Below the pieces are notes generated by a model, which worked only from the letters and a program-made list of their open reading frames with translations, ran no database searches and had not been told where the DNA came from. This document shows, one piece after another, positions 7,821 to 16,618 of a DNA stretch of 64,000 bases. Origin of the DNA: Propionispira raffinosivorans DSM 20765 (lineage in GTDB: Bacteria > Bacillota > Negativicutes > Selenomonadales > Selenomonadaceae); assembly GCF_000381065.1 (NCBI RefSeq), contig NZ_KB905862.1, forward strand, positions 1 to 64,000. Direction: 5' to 3'. The position numbers and the translations under genes are program-made. Within the stretch, counting starts at the first letter, position 1. The number at the start of each line of letters is the position of its first letter.

Positions 7821-8150
7821 AAAAAAACCACCTTTGAAATTTAAATTGAAGGATACTTGTGTTTATTATAACGTAAACCTACGAAGAAAGAAAATCAAAT
7901 AGGGTTCATAGATAAGTGGTTTGTTGTTAATCCTGAGTACGGTAAATTTAATGGTGATGTATATAGAACGCATTAAACATTCTATATGTCAATCGTCAAA
8001 AAGGGGTATAGAGTTGAGTGGCGTTACGGAGGAAGCAAACGATGTCCTATACCCCATTTTGGCAGACTAATAGATTGGATGTAATTTCCTTAATGCGTTC
8101 TATATAGTATAATATTTTAGGCTTTGTAAAATTCATGGAGGGCAGAAACA
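7821..8150. other. Intergenic region carrying repeat copy B
   Basis: About 330 bases between the divergent permease and HD-domain genes. Apart from the repeat at 7960-8106 it holds only likely promoter sequences: a TATAAT on the minus strand near 7866-7871 and a TATAAT at 8107-8112 immediately outside the right end of the repeat, facing the HD gene. Confidence 0.7.
7960..8106 (+). repeat. Dispersed TIR element, copy B (best preserved)
   Basis: 147-bp element bounded by a perfect 17-bp terminal inverted repeat, TATATAGAACGCATTAA (7960-7976) and TTAATGCGTTCTATATA (8090-8106). A nested perfect inverted repeat GGGGTATAG/CTATACCCC (8003-8011/8047-8055) lies inside. The remaining flanks are partly self-complementary, so the whole unit can fold into one long hairpin. 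No ORF. Homologous to copies A, C and D. Confidence 0.88.
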
Positions 8151-8894
8151 ATGGAAAATGTATTACAGGCAATGCATAAATGGGTACAGGAATATATTCG
8201 AACTTTTTATAGTGAAGATATAGAGATTCAGCAAGCAATCGTTTTAAAGGAAGAACATACGCAGCAGGTTACTGTCATTAGTCGTGAGCTGGCTAAGCAT
8301 TTAAAGCTCAGCGTACATGATCAGATTTTGGCTGAAATGATTGGACTTTTTCATGATATTGGCAGATTTAAACAGTTTACGCTATATCGAACATTTAATG
8401 ATGCTTTATCAGAAAATCATGCACTTTTGGGATTAAAGGTCATAGCTGAACTTGACTTTTTTCAAGAATTAAGTGAGGCAGATCGAGAAATTTTGCATTT
8501 TGCAATTGCCAACCATAATGCCAAATTAATCACAGCTACAGATAACAGCAGACAGCTTTTATTTGCAAAAATCATTCGTGATGCTGATAAACTTGATATT
8601 TACCGTGTGCTAGAGCCTTTTTTACAGCCATCAGATGGAACTGGCTGCAATGAAATGTTTCTTCAATCTTTTATTCACGGGCGGCAGTGTGATTATGCAC
8701 AAATTAAGACATATGATGATCGTAAATTAGTCAGGCTGATGTGGCTCTATAATATTTATTTTAGCTGGACCATGTTAAAAATTGTTGAACGAGGCTATGT
8801 TGATAAAATTATTGACTGTTTGCCAAAAACGCCGCTTATGGAGCAAGGCGTAAAGAATTTGAAGACATATATCAAGGCGAAACTTAAAGAATAA
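8151..8894 (+). CDS. HD-domain phosphohydrolase
   Basis: 247-residue protein with the metal-binding HD signature: H36, H68-D69 (GLFHDIGRF), H90, H122 and D144/D146 (RDADKLD). HD-superfamily enzymes hydrolyse phosphate esters of nucleotides or related compounds; the substrate is not readable here. A GGAGGG ribosome site is 9 bases upstream of the ATG. No membrane segment or partner domain. Transcription may start from the -10 hexamer adjoining repeat copy B. Confidence 0.85.
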   Translation: MENVLQAMHKWVQEYIRTFYSEDIEIQQAIVLKEEHTQQVTVISRELAKHLKLSVHDQILAEMIGLFHDIGRFKQFTLYRTFNDALSENHALLGLKVIAELDFFQELSEADREILHFAIANHNAKLITATDNSRQLLFAKIIRDADKLDIYRVLEPFLQPSDGTGCNEMFLQSFIHGRQCDYAQIKTYDDRKLVRLMWLYNIYFSWTMLKIVERGYVDKIIDCLPKTPLMEQGVKNLKTYIKAKLKE

Positions 8895-9025
8895 TGCATC
8901 GCAGCAAGTAGGTTTCCGATAAATAAAGGAAAAAAGAATCTGGAAAAGCAGGAAATTTGACCTAAAGACCGAATATACAAGCATTAGGTTAAATGGAATA
9001 ACGTTTCAATTAAAGGAGTATATTT

Positions 9026-10702
9026 ATGGCAGAAAATATGATAATTGCTTCAAATTTCATTCAAAATGCAATTGATGAAGATTTGAAAAATGGGAAATAC
9101 AGTGAAGGTATTCATACGCGGTTTCCGCCAGAACCGAATGGGTATTTACATATTGGTCATGCAAAGTCAATTTGCTTGAACTTTGGTTTGGCGAAAAAAA
9201 ATAATGGTATGTGTAATTTGCGTTTTGATGATACAAATCCGACCAAAGAAGATGTCGAATATGTTGATTCAATTCAGGATGATGTTAAATGGCTCGGATT
9301 TACTTGGGATGATCGAATGTTTTATGCATCGAATTATTTTGACAAGCTTTTTGAATGTGCCATGGAACTTATAAAAGCCGGAAAAGCCTATGTTTGTGAT
9401 TTAAATGCTGAGCAGATGCGCCAATATCGTGGTACGTTGACGGAACCGGGGCAAGATAGTCCTTATCGTAGCCGCAGCATTGAGGAAAATCTCGATTTAT
9501 TTATGCGGATGCAAAAAGGTGAATTTGCCGATGGTGAAAGAGTTCTTCGGGCTAAAATAGATATGGCAGCACCTAACATTAATTTGCGGGATCCAATTCT
9601 GTATCGTATATCACATACAGCGCATCATCGGACAGGAACAACGTGGTGTATTTATCCGATGTATGATTTTGCTCATCCAATTTCAGATGTGGTTGAGGGA
9701 ATTACACATTCGATTTGTACTTTGGAATTTGAAGATCACCGACCTCTGTATGACTGGCTCTTGGAATCACTCGGTTATGATGTCGCGAAACGACCGCGAC
9801 AGATCGAATTTGCCCGCTTAAATATTACCGATACCGTAATGAGTAAACGAAAACTCAGACAATTGGTTGAAGGTGGGTATGTTACGGGCTGGGATGATCC
9901 TCGGATGCCAACGATTTCAGGTCTGCGAAGACGTGGCTATACACCAGAAGCAATTCGTGATTTTTGTGATCGAATTGGTGTGGCTAAGAGCAATAGTCTT
10001 GTCGATGTTGCTATGCTGGAACATTGTGTGCGTGAGGATCTCAATGAGCGTGCCGATCGTATTATGGCAGTTTTACAGCCGCTTAAAGTGGTCATCACCA
10101 ATTATCCGGCTGATGAATGTGAATATATGATGGCTGAAAACCATCCACATAAAGGTGGACATCGTTTTGTTCCATTTACGCGGGAAATTTATATTGAACA
10201 GGAAGACTTTATGGAAGAAGCTCCTAAAAAATTTTTCCGCTTAAAACCAGGTGGAGAAGTTCGCTTGAAGCATGCTTTTATTATAAAATGTGAAGAAGTC
10301 ATCAAAGATATGGCTGGACAGATTGTGGAACTTCATTGTACCTATGATGTGGACACGAAAAGCGGCAGTGCTAATAGTGGTCGTAAGGTTAAAGGAACAT
10401 TACATTGGGTTTCAGCAAAATTTGCTGTGCCAGCAGAAATTCACCTTTATGATTATTTGTTGAAAACAGAAGAAAATAGTGTAGAAAGTACGAATTTTAT
10501 TGATGAATTAAACCCTAACTCTTTGGAAATTATAAATACTTGTATGATTGAACCGAGTGTTGCCTGGACTGCTCCAGGGACTCGCTATCAGTTTTTACGA
10601 CAAGGATATTTTTGCGTAGATAAGGATTCAACAAAAGAACATTTAGTCTTTAATCGTATTGTTGGATTGCGTGATTCTTGGGCAAAAGCAAAGAAGGTGT
10701 AA
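9026..10702 (+). CDS. glnS: Glutamine--tRNA ligase
   Basis: Charges tRNA-Gln with glutamine. Class I signatures: [14 protein letters not shown] with HIGH at 42-45, and VMSKRKL at about 270-275 as the KMSKS-equivalent loop. The 558-residue length matches bacterial GlnRS with the C-terminal anticodon-binding beta-barrels. The ribosome site AAGGAG precedes the ATG. The gene is followed two bases later by a small gene, so the two are probably co-transcribed. Most Firmicutes make Gln-tRNA by the GatCAB amidotransferase route, so GlnRS here suggests an acquired gene, as seen in several anaerobic lineages. Confidence 0.96.
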   Translation: MAENMIIASNFIQNAIDEDLKNGKYSEGIHTRFPPEPNGYLHIGHAKSICLNFGLAKKNNGMCNLRFDDTNPTKEDVEYVDSIQDDVKWLGFTWDDRMFYASNYFDKLFECAMELIKAGKAYVCDLNAEQMRQYRGTLTEPGQDSPYRSRSIEENLDLFMRMQKGEFADGERVLRAKIDMAAPNINLRDPILYRISHTAHHRTGTTWCIYPMYDFAHPISDVVEGITHSICTLEFEDHRPLYDWLLESLGYDVAKRPRQIEFARLNITDTVMSKRKLRQLVEGGYVTGWDDPRMPTISGLRRRGYTPEAIRDFCDRIGVAKSNSLVDVAMLEHCVREDLNERADRIMAVLQPLKVVITNYPADECEYMMAENHPHKGGHRFVPFTREIYIEQEDFMEEAPKKFFRLKPGGEVRLKHAFIIKCEEVIKDMAGQIVELHCTYDVDTKSGSANSGRKVKGTLHWVSAKFAVPAEIHLYDYLLKTEENSVESTNFIDELNPNSLEIINTCMIEPSVAWTAPGTRYQFLRQGYFCVDKDSTKEHLVFNRIVGLRDSWAKAKKV

Positions 10703-10704
10703 TT

Positions 10705-11013
10705 ATGGTGAAAATACCAAAAGACTTAGGCGATAAGGACATGTTTAAGGGGTATGCGGAAAAAGAAACATTTGAAACGATGTTTCTATCCGCAGAAGAA
10801 GAACCACGGACTGTCATTAAAAACAAAATAAAAGAAGATTTAAATACAGCTTACCTGACAAAAGATTTACAGGAAAAAATCGGGAAACTTTTACTGGATT
10901 TAAAAATGGATCTTTATAAAGATGGTATTATAGATTATGAAATAAAAGTTAAAAAAGTGGGTATGGATATTGTGCTTTCTGCTGCTGCAAATAAAAGCAA
11001 AGCGCGGACTTAA
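10705..11013 (+). CDS. Small unknown protein downstream of glnS
   Basis: 102 residues from the ATG at 10705, which has AGAAGG 8 bases upstream and follows the glnS stop by two bases. Starting at 10678 would overlap glnS by 25 bases without a ribosome site. The sequence is charged and mostly helical (KIKEDLNTAYL..., KLLLDLKMDLYKDG), soluble, without Cys or membrane segments. I do not recognise the family. The tight coupling to glnS and the shared terminator say only that they are co-expressed. Confidence 0.65.
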   Translation: MVKIPKDLGDKDMFKGYAEKETFETMFLSAEEEPRTVIKNKIKEDLNTAYLTKDLQEKIGKLLLDLKMDLYKDGIIDYEIKVKKVGMDIVLSAAANKSKART

Positions 11014-11019
11014 TGGGGG

Positions 11020-11057
11020 ATGGCTGACTGTAGATCTTTTATAGTCAGCCATGATTT
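11020..11057 (+). terminator. Terminator of the glnS operon
   Basis: ATGGCTGACT (11020-11029) pairs perfectly with AGTCAGCCAT (11043-11052), followed by GATTTTTG. Confidence 0.8.
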
Positions 11058-11117
11058 TTGCAAATACGAGACGGATTATACTTGTAAAAGCCTATATTTT
11101 AGGAGGAAGTGACATCT

Positions 11118-12404
11118 TTGGGGAATAATGCATTATTGGCAGTGGCTGTTTTTATGGTTGCTTATGTGTTGATTGTATCTGAAAAAGTGCATCGCACGGT
11201 TGTTGGATTAGCTGGCGCAGTGATGATGATACTTCTGGGGGTTTTGAGTCAGGAAACAGCGATTCATCATATTGATTTCAATACCTTGGGTTTATTGATT
11301 GGCATGATGATTATTGTAAATATTACAAGTGAGACAGGTTTATTCAATTATTTAGCAATTTGGGCGGCTAAAAAAGTTAAGGCAGAACCAATTCAATTAT
11401 TATTGGCATTGTCTACATTAACCGCAGTCTGCTCAGCATTTTTGGATAATGTAACAACTGTGCTTTTAACCGTACCTGTGACTTTTAGTATTACTTCGCA
11501 ATTAAAAATATCGCCTCTGCCATTTTTAATTGCTCAGATTATGTCGGCAAACATTGGCGGAGCTGCGACTTTGATTGGTGATCCACCTAATATCATGATT
11601 GGAAGTGCTGTTAAAGAGCTTACTTTTATGGCATTTATTACAAATTTAACAGCGATCTGTGCTGTTGTTTTTCTCGTTACAATTGTCTTGCTTATTTTGG
11701 TTTATCGGAAAGACTTACATACTACAGCTGATTTGAAGGCAAAAGTTATGCGTTTGAATGAAAAAAGTCAAATCAGAAATATTGTCTTGCTGAGAAAATG
11801 TCTGGGTGCTTTAGCAGTTACGATTTTATTATTTGTTTTACATAGTACACTGCATATTGAAACCGCAACTGCAGCTTTAGCCGGGGCTTGTTTTTTAATG
11901 GTTCTTACGATTGGAACAGATGAAGTTTTATTGACGAAAGCTTTTAGCCGTATTGAATGGCTGGCTATTTTTTTCTTTGCTGGCTTGTTTGTTCTTGTTG
12001 GAGCCCTTGTAGAAACCGGTGTGATCAAAATGCTGGCCGCAGAAGCGGTGAAATTGACAAATGGAAATCTTACCGCTTCGGCAATGTTGATCTTGTGGAT
12101 GAGCGCCATTGCTTCAGCTTTTATTGATAATATACCATTTGTGGCAACGATGATTCCGCTGATTAAGGATATGGGGACCATGGGGATAACAGATCTTACA
12201 CCTTTATGGTGGGCGTTATCTTTGGGGGCTTGTTTGGGCGGAAATGGAACCCTTGTTGGTGCCAGTGCAAATGTTGTTGTTGCCAGCATGGCGGCACAGC
12301 GTGGCCATAAAATTTCTTTTCTGAAATTTATGGCAATTGCATTTCCGCTCATGCTTATATCCATTTTGATTTGTAGTGTATATATTTATTTTAAATATTT
12401 ATAA
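11118..12404 (+). CDS. ArsB/NhaD-type ion permease (SLC13-like)
   Basis: Polytopic membrane protein of the ion transporter superfamily that includes ArsB, NhaD and citrate carriers. Eleven or so hydrophobic segments are visible, with two pseudo-repeated motifs: SAFLDNVTTVLLTVP in the first half and SAFIDNIPFVATMIP in the second, plus GDPPNIMIG and NGTLVGASANVV. I choose the TTG at 11118 (428 residues): AGGAGGA at 11101-11107 lies 10 bases before it, whereas the GTG at 11109 almost touches the site. The ion is not decided by sequence; arsenic genes are absent nearby. Confidence 0.87.
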   Translation: MGNNALLAVAVFMVAYVLIVSEKVHRTVVGLAGAVMMILLGVLSQETAIHHIDFNTLGLLIGMMIIVNITSETGLFNYLAIWAAKKVKAEPIQLLLALSTLTAVCSAFLDNVTTVLLTVPVTFSITSQLKISPLPFLIAQIMSANIGGAATLIGDPPNIMIGSAVKELTFMAFITNLTAICAVVFLVTIVLLILVYRKDLHTTADLKAKVMRLNEKSQIRNIVLLRKCLGALAVTILLFVLHSTLHIETATAALAGACFLMVLTIGTDEVLLTKAFSRIEWLAIFFFAGLFVLVGALVETGVIKMLAAEAVKLTNGNLTASAMLILWMSAIASAFIDNIPFVATMIPLIKDMGTMGITDLTPLWWALSLGACLGGNGTLVGASANVVVASMAAQRGHKISFLKFMAIAFPLMLISILICSVYIYFKYL

Positions 12405-12408
12405 GTTT

Positions 12409-12492
12409 CTATATAAGTTGCACGAAATATTCCATATGGCAATCGTCGGAAGAATGATAGGCTATCTGAAATTGTTTTATCAATATATATAG
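12409..12492 (+). repeat. Dispersed TIR element, copy C (internally deleted)
   Basis: 84-bp relic of the element at 7960. It keeps the left end (CTATATAAGTTGCACGAAATATTC), the block CATATGGCAATCGTC, a GATAGGCTATC remnant of the right inner part, and the right end CAATATATATAG, which is inverted relative to the left end. The central GGGGTATAG region is missing. It lies between the permease gene and its terminator. Confidence 0.75.
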
Positions 12493-12532
12493 AAAAAAGT
12501 TGCATTTGGCCTTAGCCGAATGCAACTTTTTT
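12493..12532. terminator. Bidirectional terminator
   Basis: AAAAAAGTTGCATTTGGC (12493-12510) and GCCGAATGCAACTTTTTT (12515-12532) form an 18-bp stem with one G-T pair and a 4-base loop. It serves the convergent permease and the unknown gene. Confidence 0.93.
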
Positions 12533-12535
12533 AGT

Positions 12536-13147
12536 TTATGTGGATGTGTTCACGATAGACCCTGGTGTAATAGAATTTAGATTGAATTTCGTTACAGCAG
12601 GCAGTGCGGGAAATAAATTCAAAGAATTTGTTAAAGCATCATTGACTTTTATATAGGTTTTATTCGCCAAGCCGCTGATGAGTTTTTTCACCATTTCATT
12701 GTTCGCTGTTAGGGCTGTAACAAAAGGCTCTTTGTCAATTGAAAATAAGCCAGATTTTGTTATATGAATTCCAATAAAATAAAAAGCATTGTTTTGATAT
12801 TTTTGTATGGAAAAAGAGATCAGTAAATTGGAAAGTGTTGGCGAGATTGTGCTTTTATCTTGTAAGAAAAGCAGCATATGGTTATATGTATTTAAAAAAG
12901 AAGCAACAGTCATTAATGTATCAAAAGAATCTTCTGTTTGGAAATCAGCATTTTTGACTTTTTTTGCGGAAAGTTTCAGTAGATTAGCCAACGTATAAAA
13001 TTTTGTGTAAAAGTCATCTGAAGCAGAAAAATATTCTTTTATTTTTCGCAAAGCCTCATCTCGTTCTGCTTTTTTAGCGGGTGAGCTGTGGATTTCATAT
13101 GTTTTAGAGGACACTATTTGCGACATTTTATTCAGTGGTGCTTTCAT
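12536..13147 (-). CDS. Unknown 203-residue protein
   Basis: A clear AAGGAGGATTTTTT ribosome site precedes the ATG and the gene has its own terminator, so it looks real. The protein is soluble with no signal peptide or membrane segment. The first third is charged and helical, the middle is rich in Leu/Phe/Asn, and the C-terminus is Asn/Ser/Thr-rich. No Cys, no recognisable catalytic motif. I do not recognise the family. It lies between convergent transporters and shares no operon. Confidence 0.65.
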   Translation of the reverse strand: MKAPLNKMSQIVSSKTYEIHSSPAKKAERDEALRKIKEYFSASDDFYTKFYTLANLLKLSAKKVKNADFQTEDSFDTLMTVASFLNTYNHMLLFLQDKSTISPTLSNLLISFSIQKYQNNAFYFIGIHITKSGLFSIDKEPFVTALTANNEMVKKLISGLANKTYIKVNDALTNSLNLFPALPAVTKFNLNSITPGSIVNTST

Positions 13148-13299
13148 AAAAAATCCTCCTTAGACCAAACGAAAAGATGGTTCTTATTCTTTTATAAATA
13201 GTATAACATTTGTGCTTTTTATGTGCAAAGAATATAGGATAATTTTGTAAATTAATAAAATAGGGGCAGCATGCTTTTAGCAGCTACCCCTATTTTTAA

Positions 13300-14781
13300 T
13301 TAAATCTTACTATGTTTTACAGTATCGTACATATCGGTAATTATTTTTGCTGGTTCGTTATCTAGTTTGCTTACAAGATAGATTGTGAGCAGCGACAAGA
13401 AAAAGCCAGGAACCATTTCATATAGACCAAGCCAAGCAAATTGTTTCCAGATTAAAACGGTTAGACCACCGACGAGAATACCCGCTAAAACACCATTTCG
13501 TGTTGTGCGGCGCCAAAAAAGTGATGTTAATAATGCTGGTCCAAAAGCAGCACCAAAGCCAGCCCAGGCATAAGCAACCATATCTAAAATCAAATTATCT
13601 GGATTAAGTCCTAGATAAATGGCAATGCCTGAAATAATGATAACGGATAATCTGCCGACCCAAATGAGTTCGGTTTCACTCGATTTTTTATGAAGCATAG
13701 CTTTATAAAAATCTTGCGCGAAAGCTGAGGCGGCAACCAGTAACTGAGAGGATGCAGTACTCATAATAGCGGCTAGGACCGCAGATAAAACAAGACCAGC
13801 AAAAAATGGCGAGAATAACATATCGGTCATTACGAGAAAAACTTTTTCTGAGTCACTACCGGTGAGTCCTGTGGTTAAAAATACTTTACCAACCATACCA
13901 ACAAGAACCGCGGCTGCCAGAGAAAAAATCACCCAAGTCATAGCAATTCGTGTGGCTTGCTTAATTTCAGCCGAAGATTTAACGGCCATGAAGCGGACTA
14001 AGATATGCGGCTGCCCAAAATAACCCAGTCCCCAGCCAAGCAGTGAAATTAACTCAATAAAGGTAAATGGTGAACCGTCGGCATTATGAAATGGGTTAAA
14101 ATATTCGGGGTTTATCATATAAAGAGCGGAAAAGGTTAAGGTAAATCCACCAACAGCATAGATTGCAGCCAGAGGAACAATAATAATTGCAAAAAACATC
14201 ATTACCCCTTGAATGAAATCGGTCCAGCACACGGCCATGAAACCACCTACAAGGGTATAGAAGACAACAACGAATGCTCCGAGAAACATGGCATATGTGT
14301 AGGGAATTCCAAAAATCGTATTAAAAAGTTTTCCACCGGCAACAAAACCAGAGGAGGTGTAAATAATAAAGAAAATTAAAATAAAGATTGCTGGAATAAT
14401 GCGAAGCAGATTCGTCTTATCATGAAAGCGATTTTGGAAAAAATCAGGAAGTGTTAAGGCGTTATCGGCGAGCTCTGTGTATTTACGCAGCCGTGCGGCA
14501 ACAAATTGCCAATTTGCCCACGTGCCAAGGCCAAGCCCGAGTGCAATCCAGCCTGCACTTAGTCCAGCCATATAAGCATAGCCTGGCAGCCCCATGAGCA
14601 TCCAGCCACTCATATCGGATGCTTCGGCACTGAGGGACGTTACCCAGGCACCAAGTTTGCGATTACCGAGTATATAATCGGACATATTTCGTGTCCGGCG
14701 ATAAAAATAGATACCGATCATCATCATTAAGCCTAAATATAAGGCAAAGGCCAGGATGATGGGAATATTATTTGACATCAT
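13300..14781 (-). CDS. putP: Sodium/proline symporter (PutP-like)
   Basis: 493-residue sodium:solute symporter with about 13 membrane segments; the length and motifs (SAEASDMSGWMLMGLPG near residue 55, the GYFGQPHILVRFMA segment and SAVLAAIMSTASSQLLVAAS) match PutP, which imports proline with Na+. I choose the ATG at 14781 because AAGGAGG at 14790-14796 lies 8 bases upstream; a longer reading to 14805 would include that site. The promoter -35 TTGATT (14837-14842) and -10 TATAAT (14813-14818) are 18 bases apart and overlap a long palindrome, so expression is probably controlled by a repressor or activator. Confidence 0.92.
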   Translation of the reverse strand: MMSNNIPIILAFALYLGLMMMIGIYFYRRTRNMSDYILGNRKLGAWVTSLSAEASDMSGWMLMGLPGYAYMAGLSAGWIALGLGLGTWANWQFVAARLRKYTELADNALTLPDFFQNRFHDKTNLLRIIPAIFILIFFIIYTSSGFVAGGKLFNTIFGIPYTYAMFLGAFVVVFYTLVGGFMAVCWTDFIQGVMMFFAIIIVPLAAIYAVGGFTLTFSALYMINPEYFNPFHNADGSPFTFIELISLLGWGLGYFGQPHILVRFMAVKSSAEIKQATRIAMTWVIFSLAAAVLVGMVGKVFLTTGLTGSDSEKVFLVMTDMLFSPFFAGLVLSAVLAAIMSTASSQLLVAASAFAQDFYKAMLHKKSSETELIWVGRLSVIIISGIAIYLGLNPDNLILDMVAYAWAGFGAAFGPALLTSLFWRRTTRNGVLAGILVGGLTVLIWKQFAWLGLYEMVPGFFLSLLTIYLVSKLDNEPAKIITDMYDTVKHSKI

Positions 14782-14803
14782 AGAAAAATCCTCCTTCATA
14801 AAC

Positions 14804-14842
14804 ATAGTTTATATTATAGCTAATATAAACTATATAAATCAA
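14804..14842 (-). promoter_or_regulatory. putP promoter with overlapping palindromic operator
   Basis: On the minus strand TTGATT (14837-14842), an 18-base spacer and TATAAT (14813-14818) form a good sigma-A promoter. A perfect 13-bp inverted repeat ATAGTTTATATTA (14804-14816) / TAATATAAACTAT (14821-14833) with spacer TAGC covers the -10 and the adjacent spacer, the usual position of a repressor site. Confidence 0.75.
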
Positions 14843-14901
14843 GAAGTTTCATTCTTTGTCTAGGATTTTACAGGATTGTTGAGGCAAATTATGGATACGG
14901 C

Positions 14902-14924
14902 TTGTATTATACGATATAATACAA
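14902..14924 (+). promoter_or_regulatory. Palindrome over the -10 region of the oxidoreductase gene
   Basis: TTGTATTATA (14902-14911), spacer CGA, TATAATACAA (14915-14924): perfect 10-bp inverted repeat containing the probable -10 TATAAT. No good -35 is seen, which suggests an activator-dependent or repressed promoter. Confidence 0.6.
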
Positions 14925-14956
14925 AGTGGAATGTGAAAAGCTAAGGGGTTGATAAA

Positions 14957-16348
14957 ATGAAGCAGCATTATGATGTAGCAATTATTGGAGCTGGTCCTGC
15001 GGGAAGCTTTGCCGCCTATGAATTGATTACAAAAAATTCAACACTAAAAGTGGTTGTCATGGAAACTGGTAAAGACATTTATCATCGTAAATGTCCTATT
15101 GCTGAAAAAAAAGTAGAAACTTGTATTAATTGTAAACCTTGTAGTATTATGCGTGGCTTTGGCGGCGCCGGTGCGTATTCTGATGGAAAATATAATTTTA
15201 CGACGAAGTTTGGCGGGTGGCTCAATGACTATTTGCCGGATGAGAAAGTTTTGGAATTGATTGATTACGTTGATCAAATTAATTTGCGCCATGGTGCACC
15301 AACAAAAGTTTTTAGCACAAAAAATAGTTCTTTAGGGCAAAAAGCGCTTGCTTATGATTTACATCTGCTCGATGCGCAAGTTCGTCATCTGGGAACGGAA
15401 AACAATCTCAAAATGCTGGAGCAAACGTATGAATATTTAAAGGATAAAGTTAAATTCCTGTTTGAGTGCTCCGTTCATTCTTTTGAAAAAATGGATGGAC
15501 AGTGTAAGGTAAAGCTTGAAACTGGTGACGTGATTGAAGCAACATATCTTATTGCGGCACCTGGACGCGCTGGATCAGAGTGGTTTACGGATGAATGCAA
15601 ACGCTTAAAGCTTGAGCTTTTGAATAATCAAGTCGATGTAGGGGTGCGGGTTGAGGTACCGGCTGAAGTATTTAATCATATTACGGATGAGGTGTATGAA
15701 GCAAAGCTTGTTTATCGCACGAAACAATATGGCGATCTTGTGAGGACATTCTGTATGAATCCTAAAGGTCATGTGGTGATGGAAAATACAGATGGCATCA
15801 TGACGGTTAACGGTCATTCCTATAGTGATCCGAAACTGCATAGTAAAAATACAAATTTTGCTTTATTGGTAAGCAATCGCTTTACCGAACCGTTTAATGA
15901 ACCGCATCAATATGGAAAACGGATTGCATCCTTTTCAAATATGCTGGGCGGTGGTATTATTGTGCAGCGATTTGGTGATCTATTAAAAGGCCGACGGACG
16001 AATGAACATCGTTTGGGTAAAAGTTTTACGAAACCGACCTTAAAAGCAACGCCGGGTGATCTAAGTCTTGTTTTGCCAAAACGACATCTTGATAATATTA
16101 TTGAAATGATTCAGGCATTGAATCATATTGCACCGGGAACGGCAAATGATGATACGCTTCTTTATGGTGTTGAAGTTAAATTTTATAGTTCAAGATTAAA
16201 GCTTTCACCAGAACTTGAAACGAAGCTTAAAAATATTTTTGCAATTGGTGATGGTGCAGGTGTGACGCGGGGCCTGTCACAGGCTGGAGCCAGCGGCATT
16301 TATGTTGCCAGAACTATTTTGAAGCGCTTGGAAAAAAGCAATATATAA
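14957..16348 (+). CDS. FAD-dependent dehydrogenase, COG2509-type
   Basis: 463-residue flavoprotein. The N-terminal dinucleotide-binding motif is GAGPAGSFAAYEL, followed by a cysteine pair cluster (KCPIAEKK...CINCKPCSI) and RGFGGAGAYSDGK, features of the uncharacterised FAD-dependent dehydrogenase group COG2509. A second FAD segment, AIGDGAGVTRGLSQAGASG, is near the C-terminus. No partner gene is nearby; it is divergent from putP. The substrate is unknown. AAGGGG lies upstream of the ATG. Confidence 0.85.
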   Translation: MKQHYDVAIIGAGPAGSFAAYELITKNSTLKVVVMETGKDIYHRKCPIAEKKVETCINCKPCSIMRGFGGAGAYSDGKYNFTTKFGGWLNDYLPDEKVLELIDYVDQINLRHGAPTKVFSTKNSSLGQKALAYDLHLLDAQVRHLGTENNLKMLEQTYEYLKDKVKFLFECSVHSFEKMDGQCKVKLETGDVIEATYLIAAPGRAGSEWFTDECKRLKLELLNNQVDVGVRVEVPAEVFNHITDEVYEAKLVYRTKQYGDLVRTFCMNPKGHVVMENTDGIMTVNGHSYSDPKLHSKNTNFALLVSNRFTEPFNEPHQYGKRIASFSNMLGGGIIVQRFGDLLKGRRTNEHRLGKSFTKPTLKATPGDLSLVLPKRHLDNIIEMIQALNHIAPGTANDDTLLYGVEVKFYSSRLKLSPELETKLKNIFAIGDGAGVTRGLSQAGASGIYVARTILKRLEKSNI

Positions 16349-16508
16349 CTTTTTTATAGTATGTTTTTCTGTTGACAGCTATTACTATTCATACTGCACA
16401 TAGATTCCCATTACTTTTAGGATTAGTGCGTATACATGTATACAATTTTTTCTGATATTGACATTAAACCTTGATATGTATATAATAACAACATCAACAA
16501 AATGTTTT

Positions 16509-16560
16509 AGGCAATGAAGCCTTCGCAGAGATTTACTTTGAGGAGGCTTTTTCTGTTTTT
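16509..16560 (+). terminator. amtB leader: hexaloop hairpin 1 and overlapping terminator 1
   Basis: AGGC (16509-16512), loop AATGAA, GCCT (16519-16522): a hexaloop with A at position 1 and G at position 4. Its 3' arm is shared with the terminator stem AAGCCTTC (16517-16524) / GGAGGCTT (16542-16549), followed by TTTTTCTGTTTTT. The two folds cannot coexist, so stabilising the hexaloop would let RNA polymerase read through. Confidence 0.65.
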
Positions 16561-16618
16561 GATCATTTTGCTGACAAAGGAGGAACTGGAATTTTAAATT
16601 TTATATTGGTCCGTTATA

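Noticed and set aside
11768-12364. 198-codon open frame on the minus strand within the ArsB/NhaD permease gene
   Set aside because: It is antisense to a well-conserved permease, has Lys/Ala/Pro-rich low-complexity content and no ribosome site.
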